A stretch of DNA of 64,000 nucleotides from Mycobacterium kyogaense (GCF_003254575.1 NZ_QJUA01000004.1:124001-188000), one strand, 5' to 3'. Shown: positions 41,242 to 51,771, numbered from the stretch's first letter. Numbers and translations are program-made. Notes: generated from the letters alone by a model not told the origin.

Positions 41242-42855
41242 CTAGCTTGGCTGCGTGCCGTGCCGCGCCAGGCTCACCCGCGGCGCGGGCGCCTCTCCGG
41301 AAATGTTGCGCAGCACGACGTCCGACAGCGTCGTCGTCGAGTCGATCACCTCGCACCCGGCCGTGGAGAACGTTGCTTCACGGTACACGCCGGGGTCGAG
41401 CAATGGGTTGGTCAGCGCTTGGGAGAAGGCGTCCACGGCCACCATCGCACTCATCAGCGGCGGCAGCGTGCTGCCGCGCCGGATGTCTTCGGCGAACAAT
41501 CCGACGAACAGCTCGACACGGTCCATCCCGTCGGTGCCATCGGTGCCGTAGCACGCCTTCAACTGCTCGCGCATCCGCCGATCCGAGGTCAGATCGTCGA
41601 TGGTTGTCAGCGCGGGGAAGCCACACAGTTCCCGGTAGGCGTTGTAGGGCTGCAGCCTGGTGTCGCGGCCGATCCTGATCGACTTCTCCTCGATGGCGAG
41701 CAGGCTCGGGTCGGTGTTGCCGAGGGCGATCGTGCTGCAGGGTTGCCGCGACGCCTCGTCGAACAGCGCCGACAGCCCGTGCTCGGTGACCGGGCGGGTG
41801 TCCCACCACATGTCGGCGAAGCGCCGCTGCTGCCCGCCGACGGTGACCTCGGTCGGCACCAGGGAGTGCCAGCGATAGAGCAGATTGAACTCGACCGACA
41901 TCCAGTTCTGCCGGTACCACCTCTCTTTCGCGCCGATCCCCGGCTTCACGAACAGCGGGAACTTGATCGGCGTGATGTGGTTGATGTAGTCCTCGATGAC
42001 GATGTTCAGCAGCACCACGGTCAGCGTGTTGCGGGTGGTGTCGAACACCTGGTTGTCGGTCCAGTCCGGGTGTCGCTCGCTGATCAGGCCGGCGATGCGG
42101 TTGTGCTCGCGCAGGAACAGCGTGCTCATCATCACGAAGCCGTAGTGGATGTTGCCGCGGGGGATTCCGAGCGCGAAGAGCTTCGGCGTCAGTTCATCCG
42201 GGACCCGGCCGCCACCTTCGACTTTGACGTCTCGCCCCCGGAACTCGGTGTGCAGACCTTCGAATTCAGGCTTCACGGTGCCGTGGGGGTCGCACAGATA
42301 TGGCGGGAATTCTCTGCCGCCGATGCGTTGGCTCTTCAGCCTGCCACCGGTGCCCTCGCGCAGCAGCCGGGTCACATCGGACGTCTGGCCGTAGAGCTGG
42401 CTCAGGTCGATGTCGTGCGTGGAGGTGTTTCGCTTGTCGTCGCACGGGTCGGTGCGGAGGAATCCGTCGACGAACCATTGCGCGAAGATCGGGAAGAGCA
42501 GCGTCGACTTCGGCGACTCCGGACACTGCGTGCCAGGACGGGCGAACAGCTGCGCCACCGTGGCCGGCGTGGGTAGGTCGGCCGGGCAGCTGGGCAGCGG
42601 CGGCAGATGACGCTGGCTGAATTCGCGGTCGTGCAGCGACTCCCAGGAGATCCACTCTTGTTTCGTGCTCAACGCACCGGTTCGGGTGGGCATCGTGTAG
42701 ATCAGCGAGTTGATGAGCCATCGGTTGACCAGGTTGGACACCCGCGGCCTCGCGCGCAGCGCGCGCCAGACCGGCGCGAAATTCGTGGTGGCCAGGATCC
42801 GGACACCATGCGAGACGCCGTTCTTACGCCAGAACCCGCTGGTCACGGACGTCAA
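41242..42855 (-). CDS. Animal-type haem peroxidase, cyclooxygenase/alpha-dioxygenase-like
   Basis: This protein of about 537 residues resembles animal prostaglandin H synthase. Matches to COX landmarks are YRWHSLVP (Tyr327 and proximal His330, equivalent to Tyr385/His388), HNRIA (251-255), THDIDLSQLYG, DRVELFVGLFAED, AFSQALTNP (Ser478 near Ser530) and the C-terminal FSTAGCEVIDSTTTLSDVVLRN. At the distal haem position FAQWFVDGF has Asp130 where COX has His207, while Gln126 is kept. It may oxygenate fatty acids through a tyrosyl radical; activity is inferred. The start is TTG at 42855 or GTG at 42846, neither with a strong ribosome site. It is cytoplasmic or membrane-associated, with no signal peptide. 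Confidence 0.85.
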   Translation of the reverse strand: MTSVTSGFWRKNGVSHGVRILATTNFAPVWRALRARPRVSNLVNRWLINSLIYTMPTRTGALSTKQEWISWESLHDREFSQRHLPPLPSCPADLPTPATVAQLFARPGTQCPESPKSTLLFPIFAQWFVDGFLRTDPCDDKRNTSTHDIDLSQLYGQTSDVTRLLREGTGGRLKSQRIGGREFPPYLCDPHGTVKPEFEGLHTEFRGRDVKVEGGGRVPDELTPKLFALGIPRGNIHYGFVMMSTLFLREHNRIAGLISERHPDWTDNQVFDTTRNTLTVVLLNIVIEDYINHITPIKFPLFVKPGIGAKERWYRQNWMSVEFNLLYRWHSLVPTEVTVGGQQRRFADMWWDTRPVTEHGLSALFDEASRQPCSTIALGNTDPSLLAIEEKSIRIGRDTRLQPYNAYRELCGFPALTTIDDLTSDRRMREQLKACYGTDGTDGMDRVELFVGLFAEDIRRGSTLPPLMSAMVAVDAFSQALTNPLLDPGVYREATFSTAGCEVIDSTTTLSDVVLRNISGEAPAPRVSLARHGTQPS

Positions 42856-42886
42856 TATACGGCCAGACAGCGCGTGCGGGAGGGTC

Positions 42887-44779
42887 TCAGCCCATCATCG
42901 CAGCGATGGCCGACGCCAGTTCCGGACCCGACGAGCTGGACAGGTTCTGGTAAGTGCCGCCTGTCGTCTGGGAGACCGCCTCCCAGGTCGACCGGTCGGG
43001 GTCGTCGCCGAAATCGATCACGTTCACCGCGACGGGCGTGGCCTGATTGAACGCACCGCTGATGTACTGCCGCAGTCCGTCGGCACCCAGCGACTGGTCG
43101 GTGTGCGGGCCGGCCGTGATCACGAGGACCGAATTCTTCTGCCCCTGACGGTATTTCGCCGACGCATCGGTGTAGACCAGCCGCAGCGTGGTGAACGACA
43201 CCGCACCGCCGTTCGACGGCGACTGCTCGTCGAGCGCGGCGGTCAAGGCTGCCGAGCGGGACCGGCCGTCCACCTGATCGGTCAGCGCACCCAGCGGCAC
43301 TTCCGAGCGTCCGGACACCCCGTCGAACGTCCACAGCCCCACTCCGGAATCGGGGGGCAGGGCCTGCAGACGCGCCTTCAGCGCGTCCACGACGTTGCTC
43401 AGCCGGGCCTTGCCGCCCTCATCGGTGGGCATCGACTGGTCGAGCATCACCGTGACGGTCGGACTCTCGGCCGGGCTGGCCAGCGTGTCGGCGATGGTGG
43501 CGCGCAGCGCATTGTCGCCCAGGTCGACCGGCGTGCCGATCGGGCCGAAGTCCACCACGTCACTGGCCGGTGGCTGCTGTCCGTCCACCCGGAACCCGGC
43601 CTTGGCGAACTCGGCGAGCTGATCGGGCTTGCGCATGAAGCGGGCGAACTCGCTGGCCGCCGAGACCTGCTCCTGAGCCAGCCAGTCGCCGGAGAGCAAC
43701 ACGGTGGGGAAGTCGGCGACCGCAGTGGGTCCCGGCGGCAGCCACGCCGCCAGCTTGGTCTTGGCGTCGGGTAGGCCGGCGGCCTTCTGGAACAGTCCCT
43801 GCTCGGTGGTCACCACGGCGTGCACCGGCGCGGTGGCCGCATTGTCGGCGCCGACGAGCGCGTCGAGCGCTGTGCCGGCGTTGGCGTCGTCGAGTTTGGG
43901 GGCCGCGGCCATCAGGGTGCTGACGGCGCCCAGTCCGGCGCTGGGCGGAGAGCCCGCGGGTGCCGATTCGGCGGCGATCGCCTCGGCGGCCAGATACGAC
44001 GCGTCGCTGTCCTGGCCCAGGGGCAGGGCGAGCCGGAATCCGCCCCAGCCCTGCAGCCCCAGCCCGTCCAGGCCGGCAGGATCGGTCTGCAGACGCGGCA
44101 GCGTGCCCCAGTTCTGGTCTTTGAGCGCGTCCGCGAGTTGCGGCGAGGTGGCCAGCACGACCGGCGACGTGACGAGGGAGCGGCTGTCGCTGACGGTGCG
44201 CGGGCCGGTCTTGGCCTCCAACCGGGCTTCAGAGGCCGAGCTGGCAGGGATCCACAGGGCCGGGCGCTGGCCCAGGTCACCTGGCCAGTCCCCGGACAGG
44301 CCGTTGAACACCTGGTCGGAGTCGCCGGCGGTGACGTTGACCTTCACGCATTTGTCGCCGACGGGCTCGGCGGTGTCGTTGTACCGCTGGGCAAGCGCGG
44401 TGACGGGCTCGGTGATCGAGGGATCGACCACGACCGCAACCGCGACCTCGCCCTCGACACAGCGGGCGGCCGCCGTGTCCGACCGGCTCGACAGCGCGTC
44501 GCCGAAGAAGCGCCACAGGATCACGGCGCCGACGATGACCACCACGCTGATCAGGGCGACGATGACGCCGACCGAGAGGCCGCGGCGACCCGGGGTGATG
44601 GCCCGGTGGCTACCGGTCCACTCACCGTTGTCCCAGCCGCCGCTGCGCTGTCCGTCGGGTCGCTGACCGTCCGGCTGCGATGCCGCATCGAAGCGTTCGG
44701 TCTGCGACTCGTCGGGCGCAGGTCCTCCGCGCCTGGTCGAATCGGAGTCGTCGGGATCGGGGAGGCTGTGTCTACCCAA
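42887..44779 (-). CDS. Rv1836c-like membrane-anchored protein, substrate-binding and VWA domains
   Basis: This 630-residue protein is orthologous in appearance and position to M. tuberculosis Rv1836c. A polar N-terminus of about 65 residues is followed by one membrane helix (SVGVIVALISVVVIVGAVILW, residues about 69-89), an extracellular solute-binding-like domain and a C-terminal von Willebrand A-like domain with a DQSMP motif. The metal-site sequence is degenerate (DxSxx). The TTG start gives MGRHSLPDPDDS, matching the family N-terminus. It lies just downstream of glcB on the same strand. Function unknown. Confidence 0.87.
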   Translation of the reverse strand: MGRHSLPDPDDSDSTRRGGPAPDESQTERFDAASQPDGQRPDGQRSGGWDNGEWTGSHRAITPGRRGLSVGVIVALISVVVIVGAVILWRFFGDALSSRSDTAAARCVEGEVAVAVVVDPSITEPVTALAQRYNDTAEPVGDKCVKVNVTAGDSDQVFNGLSGDWPGDLGQRPALWIPASSASEARLEAKTGPRTVSDSRSLVTSPVVLATSPQLADALKDQNWGTLPRLQTDPAGLDGLGLQGWGGFRLALPLGQDSDASYLAAEAIAAESAPAGSPPSAGLGAVSTLMAAAPKLDDANAGTALDALVGADNAATAPVHAVVTTEQGLFQKAAGLPDAKTKLAAWLPPGPTAVADFPTVLLSGDWLAQEQVSAASEFARFMRKPDQLAEFAKAGFRVDGQQPPASDVVDFGPIGTPVDLGDNALRATIADTLASPAESPTVTVMLDQSMPTDEGGKARLSNVVDALKARLQALPPDSGVGLWTFDGVSGRSEVPLGALTDQVDGRSRSAALTAALDEQSPSNGGAVSFTTLRLVYTDASAKYRQGQKNSVLVITAGPHTDQSLGADGLRQYISGAFNQATPVAVNVIDFGDDPDRSTWEAVSQTTGGTYQNLSSSSGPELASAIAAMMG

Positions 44780-44827
44780 TGTGGTCCTGTACCTGCCTTG
44801 CTGGTTGACCTGGTCTGTCGCGGGAGA

Positions 44828-47014
44828 TCAGTGCGCGCTGTCGGCGGCTTTAAACTCGCGCCGGCGGCGATGCAGGATCGGCTCGGTGTAGCCGTTGGGC
44901 TGCGCGCCGCCGTCCAGGATGAGTTCCTGGGCGGCCTGGAACGCGATGCTGCCCTCCGGGTCGGGTGCCATGCGCCGGAAGTCGGGGTCCTTGGCGTTCT
45001 GCTCGTCGACCACGGCGGCCATCCGGCGCAGGCTGGACTTGACGTCGTCGGCGGTGATCACCCCGTGTCGCAGCCAGTTCGCCAGCAGCTGGCTGGAGAT
45101 GCGCAGCGTGGCCCGGTCCTCCATCAGCGCGACGTCGTGGATGTCGGGCACCTTGGAGCAGCCGACGCCCGCGTCGATCCAGCGCACCACGTAGCCGAGG
45201 ATGGACTGACAGTTGTTGTCCACTTCCTCGCGGATCTCGTCGGACGCCCACGCCAGCTCCTTGGCCAGCGGCACCGTGAGCAGGTCGTCGATGCTGGAGC
45301 GGCGCTTGCCCTCCAGTTCTTTCTGCACCGCGAACACGTCGACCGCGTGGTAGTGCATCGCGTGCAGGGTCGCCGCGGTCGGCGACGGCACCCAGGCCGT
45401 GGTCGCGCCTGCCTTCGGCTGGCCGATCTTCTGTTCGACCATGTCGGCCATCAGATCGGTCATCGCCCACATGCCCTTGCCGATCTGCGCCCGACCGGAG
45501 AGCCCGGTCTCCAGGCCGATGTCGACGTTCTGGTTCTCGTAGGCCTGGATCCACGCGGTCGACTTCATCGCGCCCTTACGGATCATCGGGCCCGCTTCCA
45601 TCGACGTGTGGATCTCGTCGCCGGTGCGGTCCAGGAAGCCGGTGTTGATGAACACCACACGGTCGGCGGCGGCCTTGATGCAGGCCTTGAGGTTCAGCGT
45701 GGTGCGCCGCTCCTCGTCCATGATGCCGACCTTGATGGTGTTCTGCGGGAGGCCGAGCACGTCCTCGACCCGGCTGAACAGCTCGCAGGTGAACGCGACC
45801 TCGTCGGGTCCGTGCATCTTGGGCTTCACGATGTAGATCGAGCCGGTGCGGCTGTTGAGCAGCGGGCCGTTACCGTCGTCGTCGCGGAGGCCGTGGATCC
45901 CGATCAGGCTGGTGAACAGCGCATCCTGGATTCCCTCGGGCACCTCCGCGCCGTCGGCATCGGTGATCGCGTCATTGGTCATCAGGTGACCGACGTTGCG
46001 CACGAACAGCAGGCTGCGGCCCGGCAGCGAGATCTCCTCGCCGTCCGGCCCGGTGAAGGTGCGGTCCTCGTTGAGCACGCGGGTGAACGTCTTGCCGCCC
46101 TTGTTGACCTCTTCGGAGAGGTCACCGCGGTTGAGGCCGAGCCAGTTGCGGTAGCCCAGCACCTTGTCGTCGGCGTCGACGGCGGCCACCGAGTCCTCGA
46201 AGTCCATGATCGTGGTGATCGCCGACTCCAGCACGACGTCCTTGATGCCGGCCTTGTCGGTGGACCCGATGGGGGAGTCGGCGTCGATGAGGATCTCGAT
46301 GTGCAGGCCGTTGTTGACCAGCAGCACCGCGGTGGGGGCGTCGGGCTCGCCGAGGTAGCCGACGAACTGCGCGGGGTCCTCGAGGGCACCCTCGGCGTCG
46401 TCCAGCGTGACGGTGACGGCGCCGTCGGTGACGGCCAGTCCGGTGATGTCGGCCCAGGAGCCTTCCGCCAGCGGCGCAGCGCCGTCGAGGAACGTCCGTG
46501 CGTAGGCGATCACCTTGTCGCCACGCACCTTGTTGTACGACGTGCCGGGTTCCGCCCCGTCCTCGCTGGAGATCACATCGGTGCCGTAGAGCGCGTCGTA
46601 CAGCGAGCCCCACCGGGCATTGGCGGCGTTGAGCGCGAATCGGGCGTTCAGCACCGGCACCACCAGCTGCGGGCCGGCGGTGCTGGTGATCTCGTCGTCG
46701 ACGCCTGCGGTGCGGATGGTGAAGTCGGCCGGCTCGGGCTCGAGGTAGCCGATGTCGGTGAGGAACTGCTTGTATTCCTCTGCTTCGAACCCGCCGATGA
46801 TGCGGGCCCGGTGCCACCGGTCGATCTGGGCCTGCAGTTCGTCGCGGCGGGCCAGCAGTTCCTGGTTCTTGGGGGTGAGGTCGGCGACCACCTTGTCCAC
46901 GCCGGACCAGAACGTGTCGGGATCGATACCGGTACCCGCGAGCGCCTCGTTGGTGATGAAGTCGTACAGCACCGGGGCAACGCGCAGGTTACCCACCGTC
47001 ACGCGTTCGGTCAT
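44828..47014 (-). CDS. glcB: Malate synthase G
   Basis: This 728-residue enzyme condenses glyoxylate with acetyl-CoA to malate, the second step of the glyoxylate shunt used during growth on fatty acids or acetate. Length and sequence match malate synthase G (about 740 residues in M. tuberculosis). Landmarks include [40 protein letters not shown] and [12 protein letters not shown]. The ATG has a GGGAGGAA ribosome site. The gene order glcB - Rv1836c-like is as in M. tuberculosis. Confidence 0.97.
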   Translation of the reverse strand: MTERVTVGNLRVAPVLYDFITNEALAGTGIDPDTFWSGVDKVVADLTPKNQELLARRDELQAQIDRWHRARIIGGFEAEEYKQFLTDIGYLEPEPADFTIRTAGVDDEITSTAGPQLVVPVLNARFALNAANARWGSLYDALYGTDVISSEDGAEPGTSYNKVRGDKVIAYARTFLDGAAPLAEGSWADITGLAVTDGAVTVTLDDAEGALEDPAQFVGYLGEPDAPTAVLLVNNGLHIEILIDADSPIGSTDKAGIKDVVLESAITTIMDFEDSVAAVDADDKVLGYRNWLGLNRGDLSEEVNKGGKTFTRVLNEDRTFTGPDGEEISLPGRSLLFVRNVGHLMTNDAITDADGAEVPEGIQDALFTSLIGIHGLRDDDGNGPLLNSRTGSIYIVKPKMHGPDEVAFTCELFSRVEDVLGLPQNTIKVGIMDEERRTTLNLKACIKAAADRVVFINTGFLDRTGDEIHTSMEAGPMIRKGAMKSTAWIQAYENQNVDIGLETGLSGRAQIGKGMWAMTDLMADMVEQKIGQPKAGATTAWVPSPTAATLHAMHYHAVDVFAVQKELEGKRRSSIDDLLTVPLAKELAWASDEIREEVDNNCQSILGYVVRWIDAGVGCSKVPDIHDVALMEDRATLRISSQLLANWLRHGVITADDVKSSLRRMAAVVDEQNAKDPDFRRMAPDPEGSIAFQAAQELILDGGAQPNGYTEPILHRRRREFKAADSAH

Positions 47015-47083
47015 GATTCCTCCCTCGGCGGCATACGCACGCTGTGAGCGCGCGCTGCCTGTCGTGAAATCCGTCGATCCAGC

Positions 47084-47989
47084 TTACCCGCCGGTAATCG
47101 CCCGACCCGTCCCGGTGACGGCGGCCGCCCCGGCAAGCGCGACGCAGGCCTCGATGAGCCGTGCCCGCAGCGGAGTGGCGCGGAGGCTGATCGCCTCCTG
47201 CTCCGCCACGTATTGCGCTCGGCCCGCTGATGTTTCGACCGTGATCGGCGCGAAGCCGAAGTCGCGCAGATCGTACGGGCTGGCCCGCATGTCCAGCACC
47301 CGCGCATCGACGGCGAGAGCGAAACAATCCAGCAGCAGCGAGGATTCGATCAAAGGTCCCAGCTTTGCCGCCCACTTGTAGAGGTCCATGCCGGCGTGCA
47401 CGCAGCCCGGCTGTTCCTCCTCGATCTGTGTGGCGCGGGCCAGGGGACGGGCGTTGCGCGGCGCAGCCGCCGGGGTGAAGAAGCGGTAGGCGTCGAAATG
47501 GCTGCAGCGCAACGGCATCGACTCCACCACCGCATCCGTGCCTGCCGCCCCCAGGCGCAGCGGAACAGCGCCGTGGCGCACCTCGGGGGTTCGGTACACC
47601 ATCGCCCACTCGTGCATGCCGAAACAGCCGAACCTCGGTGGCCGCGACGCCGTCGCCGCCAGCAGATCCGCGATGAACCTCACCGTGTCCGCTCGCGTCA
47701 TCAGATGGTCATGCCCGACGGCCACCCCGGCGCCGTCGCGCTGATAGCCGGCCCGGGTCAGGTAGGTCTCGGCGCCCGCGCCGGTCAGCACGACACCGTA
47801 GCCGGGATGCCACACGCGCAGATGCCGTGGTCGCAGCCGATAGTAGGTGAACAGGAAGTCGAACACCGGATGGGTCACCCCGGCCTGCCGACGCTCGACG
47901 TGCGGGGCGAGCAGGGCGTCGGCGCGCTCGCGATGCGCGGCGGCAACATCGCGCCAGTCGCGGCCCTGCCACATCGTCGGCGCTGCCAT
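47084..47989 (-). CDS. Conserved actinobacterial protein, often labelled 3-methyladenine DNA glycosylase
   Basis: This 301-residue protein belongs to a conserved actinobacterial family (HPVFDFLFTYYRLRPRHLRVWHPGYG near the start; QPGCVHAGMDLYKWAAKLGP later) that databases often call 3-methyladenine DNA glycosylase. I see no helix-hairpin-helix or other known glycosylase motif that would prove this. The ATG at 47989 lies five bases before the stop of the upstream CBS gene, so the three genes probably form an operon. The frame continues upstream in shadow of that gene. Confidence 0.75.
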   Translation of the reverse strand: MAAPTMWQGRDWRDVAAAHRERADALLAPHVERRQAGVTHPVFDFLFTYYRLRPRHLRVWHPGYGVVLTGAGAETYLTRAGYQRDGAGVAVGHDHLMTRADTVRFIADLLAATASRPPRFGCFGMHEWAMVYRTPEVRHGAVPLRLGAAGTDAVVESMPLRCSHFDAYRFFTPAAAPRNARPLARATQIEEEQPGCVHAGMDLYKWAAKLGPLIESSLLLDCFALAVDARVLDMRASPYDLRDFGFAPITVETSAGRAQYVAEQEAISLRATPLRARLIEACVALAGAAAVTGTGRAITGG

Positions 47990-47994
47990 CGAGA

Positions 47995-49056
47995 TCACAC
48001 CCGGTGGGTGCCGTCCCGGACCGTCCCGACCAGGTCCTCGACGAGGTCCTCCAGAGCCACCATCGCGGTGATCGTGCCGTCGCCGGCGGTGACCAGCGCG
48101 AGGTGGCTGTTGGTGCGGCGCAGCCGGGTGAGCGCGTCGGGCAGCGGCATCGAGGCCGGCACGCGGGGCAGCGGTCGCACCATCGACGATTCCAGTACCA
48201 CCGAATCGTCCTTCGGACCGTCGAGCAGCGGGAGCACGTCTTTGATGTGCAGGTAGCCGGCGTACGCGCCGGAGGGGTCGGCGACGGGGAAGCGGGAGTA
48301 CCCGGTCTCCTTGAGCGCCTGTTCCAGCGCGCCGATCGTCGGCCCCGCCCCGGAGCGCGCGGCGGGAACCGCGCGGATCTGGTGCAGCGGCAGCGCGACG
48401 TCGTCGACGACCCGGTTCCGGATCTGCAGGGCACGGGTCAGCCGGGTGTGCTCCTCGGGGTCGAGCAGGCCCTCCGACAGTGATTCGGCGATCATCTCCG
48501 ACAGCTCGACCGTCGACACCGTGACGTCGAGTTCGTCCTTGGGTTCGACGCCGAACGTCCGCAGGGTGGTGTTGGCGCACCAGTTGTAGAACGCGATGAA
48601 CGGCCGCGCGGCGCGGATCCACACGAGGTAGATCGGGATCAGCAGCATCGCCGTGGACTCGGGGCCGGCGATCGCGATGTTCTTGGGCACCATCTCCCCG
48701 AGCAGCACGTGCAGCGTCACCACGATCGACAGGGCGACCAGGAACGAGACGGTGTGCAGCAGCGCGGTGGGGATACCCAACAGCTCGAACGGCTTCTCCA
48801 GCAGATGCGCCACGGCGGGTTCGGCGACGCGACCCAGCAGGATCGAACACACCGTGATGCCGAGCTGGGCGCCGGCGAGCATCAGCGACAGGTTCTCCCC
48901 GGCCCTGATCACGGTGACCGCACTGTTCTTGCCCTGCTCGGCGAGCGCCTCGAGCCGGTCGCGGCGAGCGGAGATCAGCGCGAACTCCGAGGCCACGAAG
49001 AAGGCGTTGGCGGCGAGCAGCACGAAGGTGAGCAGCACACCGAAGACGTCACCCAT
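47995..49056 (-). CDS. DUF21/CBS-domain membrane protein (Rv1841c-like)
   Basis: This 353-residue protein has an N-terminal DUF21 (CNNM) domain with about four hydrophobic segments, starting [32 protein letters not shown], then two CBS motifs (residues about 215-340). It lacks the C-terminal CorC/HlyC domain seen in the neighbour. The family is linked to divalent-cation (Mg/Co) homeostasis. The ATG overlaps the upstream partner's stop by eight bases, indicating coupled translation. It matches M. tuberculosis Rv1841c in length and place. Confidence 0.88.
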   Translation of the reverse strand: MGDVFGVLLTFVLLAANAFFVASEFALISARRDRLEALAEQGKNSAVTVIRAGENLSLMLAGAQLGITVCSILLGRVAEPAVAHLLEKPFELLGIPTALLHTVSFLVALSIVVTLHVLLGEMVPKNIAIAGPESTAMLLIPIYLVWIRAARPFIAFYNWCANTTLRTFGVEPKDELDVTVSTVELSEMIAESLSEGLLDPEEHTRLTRALQIRNRVVDDVALPLHQIRAVPAARSGAGPTIGALEQALKETGYSRFPVADPSGAYAGYLHIKDVLPLLDGPKDDSVVLESSMVRPLPRVPASMPLPDALTRLRRTNSHLALVTAGDGTITAMVALEDLVEDLVGTVRDGTHRV

Positions 49057-50425
49057 CGGATTCCTCGCCGCTCTCCGCCTCGTCGTCGGCACGGCCGAGC
49101 TTGGTCAGCTCCAGCTGGTCGATGCGTCGGCCGTCCATCTTCACGACGGTGGCCAGCCACCGGATCGGGTCGTCGATCGGCCCGTCGGGGTCGAACGCGA
49201 TCAGTTCCACCGATTCCCCTTCGCCGGGGATGTGGCCGAGCTGTTCGAGGACCAGACCGCCGATGGTTTCGTAATCGCCCTCGGGAGCCCGGAATTCAGT
49301 GTTCTCGGCGACCTCGTCGATGCGCAGCAACCCCGAGACCTGCCAGCCTTCGCCGGCGTGGACCACGTCGGGCGGCTCGTCGTCGTGCTCGTCGCGGACG
49401 TCGCCGACGATCTCCTCGATCAGATCCTCGACGGTCACCATGCCCGCGGTGCCGCCGTACTCGTCGACGACGAGGGCGGTGGCCAGTCCGTTGGCCCGGA
49501 CCTCCGACATCACCGCATCACCGTCGAGGGTGGACGGCACCCGCGCGACCGACTGCACGATGTCCGAGAGCTTCGTGGTCGACCGCTGGTCGCGGGGCAC
49601 CGCGAACACCTGTTTGACGTGCACGACGCCGATGGTCTCGTCGAGGTCGCCGCGGATCACCGGGAAGCGGGAGTGTCCGGTACGGACTGCGGCCTGGCTC
49701 AGGTCCACGACGGTGTCGTCGGCGTCGAGGGTGTCGATCTTCGACCGCGGTGTCATCAGTTCCTCGGCGGTGCGATCGCCGAACTGCAGAGACCGGTCGA
49801 CCAGCACGGCGGTGACCGGATCGAGCGAGCCGCTCTGGGCTGACGTGCGCACCAGGGACACCAGTTCCTGCGGAGACCGCGCCGAGCGCAACTCCTCGGC
49901 CGGCTCGATCCCCACCCGGCGCAGGATCCAGTTCGCGGTCCCGTTGGTCAGCCGGATCAGCGGGGTGAACAGGAACGAGAACATCAGCTGGGGACCCGAG
50001 GCGAACCGGGCCGTCGGTGCGGGACGGGCGACGGCGAGGTTCTTGGGCACCAGTTCGCCGAACACCATGGACACCGACGTGGCGATCAGGATCGCCAGGA
50101 TCAACGCCAGGGTGGTGGCGGCGCTCTTCGGCAGCCCCACCGCGGCCAATCCGGGTTCGATGAGCCGGGCGACCACGGGTTCGGCAAGGAAGCCGGTGGC
50201 CAGGGTGGTGATCGAGATACCGACCTGTGCACCGGACAGCTGGGTCGACAGGGTGCGGTGGGCGCGCTGCACCATCTGGTCGCGACGGTTACCGGAGCGG
50301 GCGTTGGCTTCGACGGTGCTGCGTTCCAGTGCGGTCAGCGAGAATTCCGCCGCGACGAACACCGCGGTGCCCGCGGTGAGCACCACGATCGCCAGCAGGG
50401 AGAGCAGTGAGGTGGCGACGGTCAT
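49049..50425 (-). CDS. DUF21/CBS/CorC-domain membrane protein (Rv1842c-like)
   Basis: This 458-residue protein has an N-terminal DUF21 membrane domain ([30 protein letters not shown]), two CBS motifs ([31 protein letters not shown] with [28 protein letters not shown]) and a C-terminal CorC/HlyC domain (residues about 350-440). It is a probable Mg/Co-related membrane transporter or regulator acting with the partner encoded downstream. It corresponds to M. tuberculosis Rv1842c (455 residues). Confidence 0.9.
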   Translation of the reverse strand: MTVATSLLSLLAIVVLTAGTAVFVAAEFSLTALERSTVEANARSGNRRDQMVQRAHRTLSTQLSGAQVGISITTLATGFLAEPVVARLIEPGLAAVGLPKSAATTLALILAILIATSVSMVFGELVPKNLAVARPAPTARFASGPQLMFSFLFTPLIRLTNGTANWILRRVGIEPAEELRSARSPQELVSLVRTSAQSGSLDPVTAVLVDRSLQFGDRTAEELMTPRSKIDTLDADDTVVDLSQAAVRTGHSRFPVIRGDLDETIGVVHVKQVFAVPRDQRSTTKLSDIVQSVARVPSTLDGDAVMSEVRANGLATALVVDEYGGTAGMVTVEDLIEEIVGDVRDEHDDEPPDVVHAGEGWQVSGLLRIDEVAENTEFRAPEGDYETIGGLVLEQLGHIPGEGESVELIAFDPDGPIDDPIRWLATVVKMDGRRIDQLELTKLGRADDEAESGEESDG

Positions 50426-50660
50426 CGGCGGCCGCCCGGGGCGGCGGAACTCGGGGAGCCGGGCTCGGGGCCCGGCTGTCTAGGGGAGGGCTCGACGTCT
50501 GCCGGCTCCCCTTCGGGCCGCTCGGCGAGTATGGCCGGCTCGGATGGGCGTCCATCCAGTGCCTGCGGCACCTGATCCCTTTCGGCGCAGTGACGATGTG
50601 CCCGTCCATGCTAACCGACAGCTCATCGCCGCAGCCGCGCCCGCCGACCGGCACTGTCGG
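50426..50660. other. Divergent intergenic region with a GC hairpin
   Basis: This region lies between the Rv1842c-like gene and the iron transporter operon. AGCCGGGC (50457-50464) and GCCCGGCT (50470-50477) form a perfect 8-bp hairpin with a 5-base loop, in the 5' leader of the minus-strand gene. No gene is seen. Confidence 0.4.
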
Positions 50661-50679
50661 TCTGGTTAGGCTCGCCTTA
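50661..50679 (+). promoter_or_regulatory. Candidate IdeR (iron) box of the ferric-iron ABC operon
   Basis: TCTGGTTAGGCTCGCCTTA matches the IdeR/DtxR consensus TTAGGTTAGGCTAACCTAA at 14 of 19 positions, with the core GGTTAGGCT intact. It lies 45 bases before the binding-protein ATG, overlapping the expected promoter (possible -10 TAGGTT at 50688). This predicts repression when iron is plentiful. Confidence 0.65.
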
Positions 50680-50724
50680 GCGGGTGGTAGGTTCACAGCC
50701 AACGATCAGGAAAGGCGGACCCGC

Positions 50725-51771
50725 ATGTCGCTCGCTCAGTCGGTCAGCAAGCCCTCCCGGTGGGTGGGTGCGATCGCCACCGTCGCCGCGCTGGTGTCGT
50801 TGACGGCCTGCGGGTCGTCGACCACCTCGTCCGACGACGCGGAGAAGGTGGTCGTCTACTCGGGCCGCAGCGAGGAATTGGTGGCGCCGCTGCTCGACCA
50901 GTTCACCGCCGATACCGGAATCGAGGTGGAGGCGCGCTACGCCGGGTCGGGCGAGATGGCTGCGCAGCTGATCACCGAGGGTGACAAGTCCCCGGCCGAC
51001 GTGTTCCTCTCCCAGGACGCCGGCGCGCTGGGCGCGGTGTCGAAGGCCGGGCTGTTGGCCCCCGTCGACGCCGCGACGCTCGAGGCGGTCCCCGCGCAGT
51101 ACGCCGCCGCCGACGGCACCTGGGTCGGCGTGTCGGGTCGCGCGCGGGTCGTGGTGTTCAACCCGACGCTGGTACCCACGCCGCCCGACACCATCGACGG
51201 ACTGCTCGCTCCGGAATGGAAGGGCAAGATCGGGTTCGCGCCGAGCAATGCGTCCTGGCAGGCGTTCGTGACCGGGCTTCGGGTGGTGCGCGGCGAGGAG
51301 GGCGCCGAGCAGTGGCTGCGCGCGTTCAAGGCCCAGGATCCCAAGCCGTACGAGAACAACGTCGCCGTGCGCGACGCGGTGGACGCCGGCCAGGTGCCCC
51401 TCGGCCTGGTCAATCACTACTACCTCTACGAGCTCATCGACGCCAAGGGCGCCGATGCGGTGACGGCGCAGAACAAGTTCATGGCCGCCGGCGACCCCGG
51501 CGGACTGGTCAACGTGGCGGGCGTCGGGATCCTGAAGGCCGCCCCGAATCCTCAAGGGGCGCAACGGTTTGCGTCGTACCTCGTCGGTGAGCCGGCGCAG
51601 AAGTACTTCGCCCAGGAGACCGAGGAGTATCCGCTGGCCGCCGGGGTGGCACCGTCGGCGCAGATGCCGCCGCTGAGCCAGCTGCAGCCGCCCGCGGTCG
51701 ACCTGTCGCAGCTCGACGACATCGAGACCACGCAGGAGCTCCTGGTCAAGACCGGCCTGCTCACCAATTGA
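50725..51771 (+). CDS. Iron(III) ABC transporter substrate-binding lipoprotein
   Basis: This 348-residue lipoprotein has a signal peptide ending in the lipobox LTAC (Cys near residue 29) followed by an extracellular solute-binding fold of the ferric-ion group (VVVYSGRSEELVAPLLDQF, DVFLSQDAGALGAV, a double-Tyr NHYYLYEL near the iron site). It probably captures Fe(III) outside the membrane for the permease and ATPase encoded next. The ATG at 50725 follows AGGAAAGGCGG. Its stop overlaps the permease TTG start (TTGA). The mycobacterial name fbp denotes antigen 85, so I give no symbol. Confidence 0.9.
   Translation: MSLAQSVSKPSRWVGAIATVAALVSLTACGSSTTSSDDAEKVVVYSGRSEELVAPLLDQFTADTGIEVEARYAGSGEMAAQLITEGDKSPADVFLSQDAGALGAVSKAGLLAPVDAATLEAVPAQYAAADGTWVGVSGRARVVVFNPTLVPTPPDTIDGLLAPEWKGKIGFAPSNASWQAFVTGLRVVRGEEGAEQWLRAFKAQDPKPYENNVAVRDAVDAGQVPLGLVNHYYLYELIDAKGADAVTAQNKFMAAGDPGGLVNVAGVGILKAAPNPQGAQRFASYLVGEPAQKYFAQETEEYPLAAGVAPSAQMPPLSQLQPPAVDLSQLDDIETTQELLVKTGLLTN

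Noticed and set aside
43820..47047. 1075-codon plus-strand open frame opposite glcB and the VWA gene
   Set aside because: glcB is unmistakable on the minus strand; the opposite frame has no domain or start signal.
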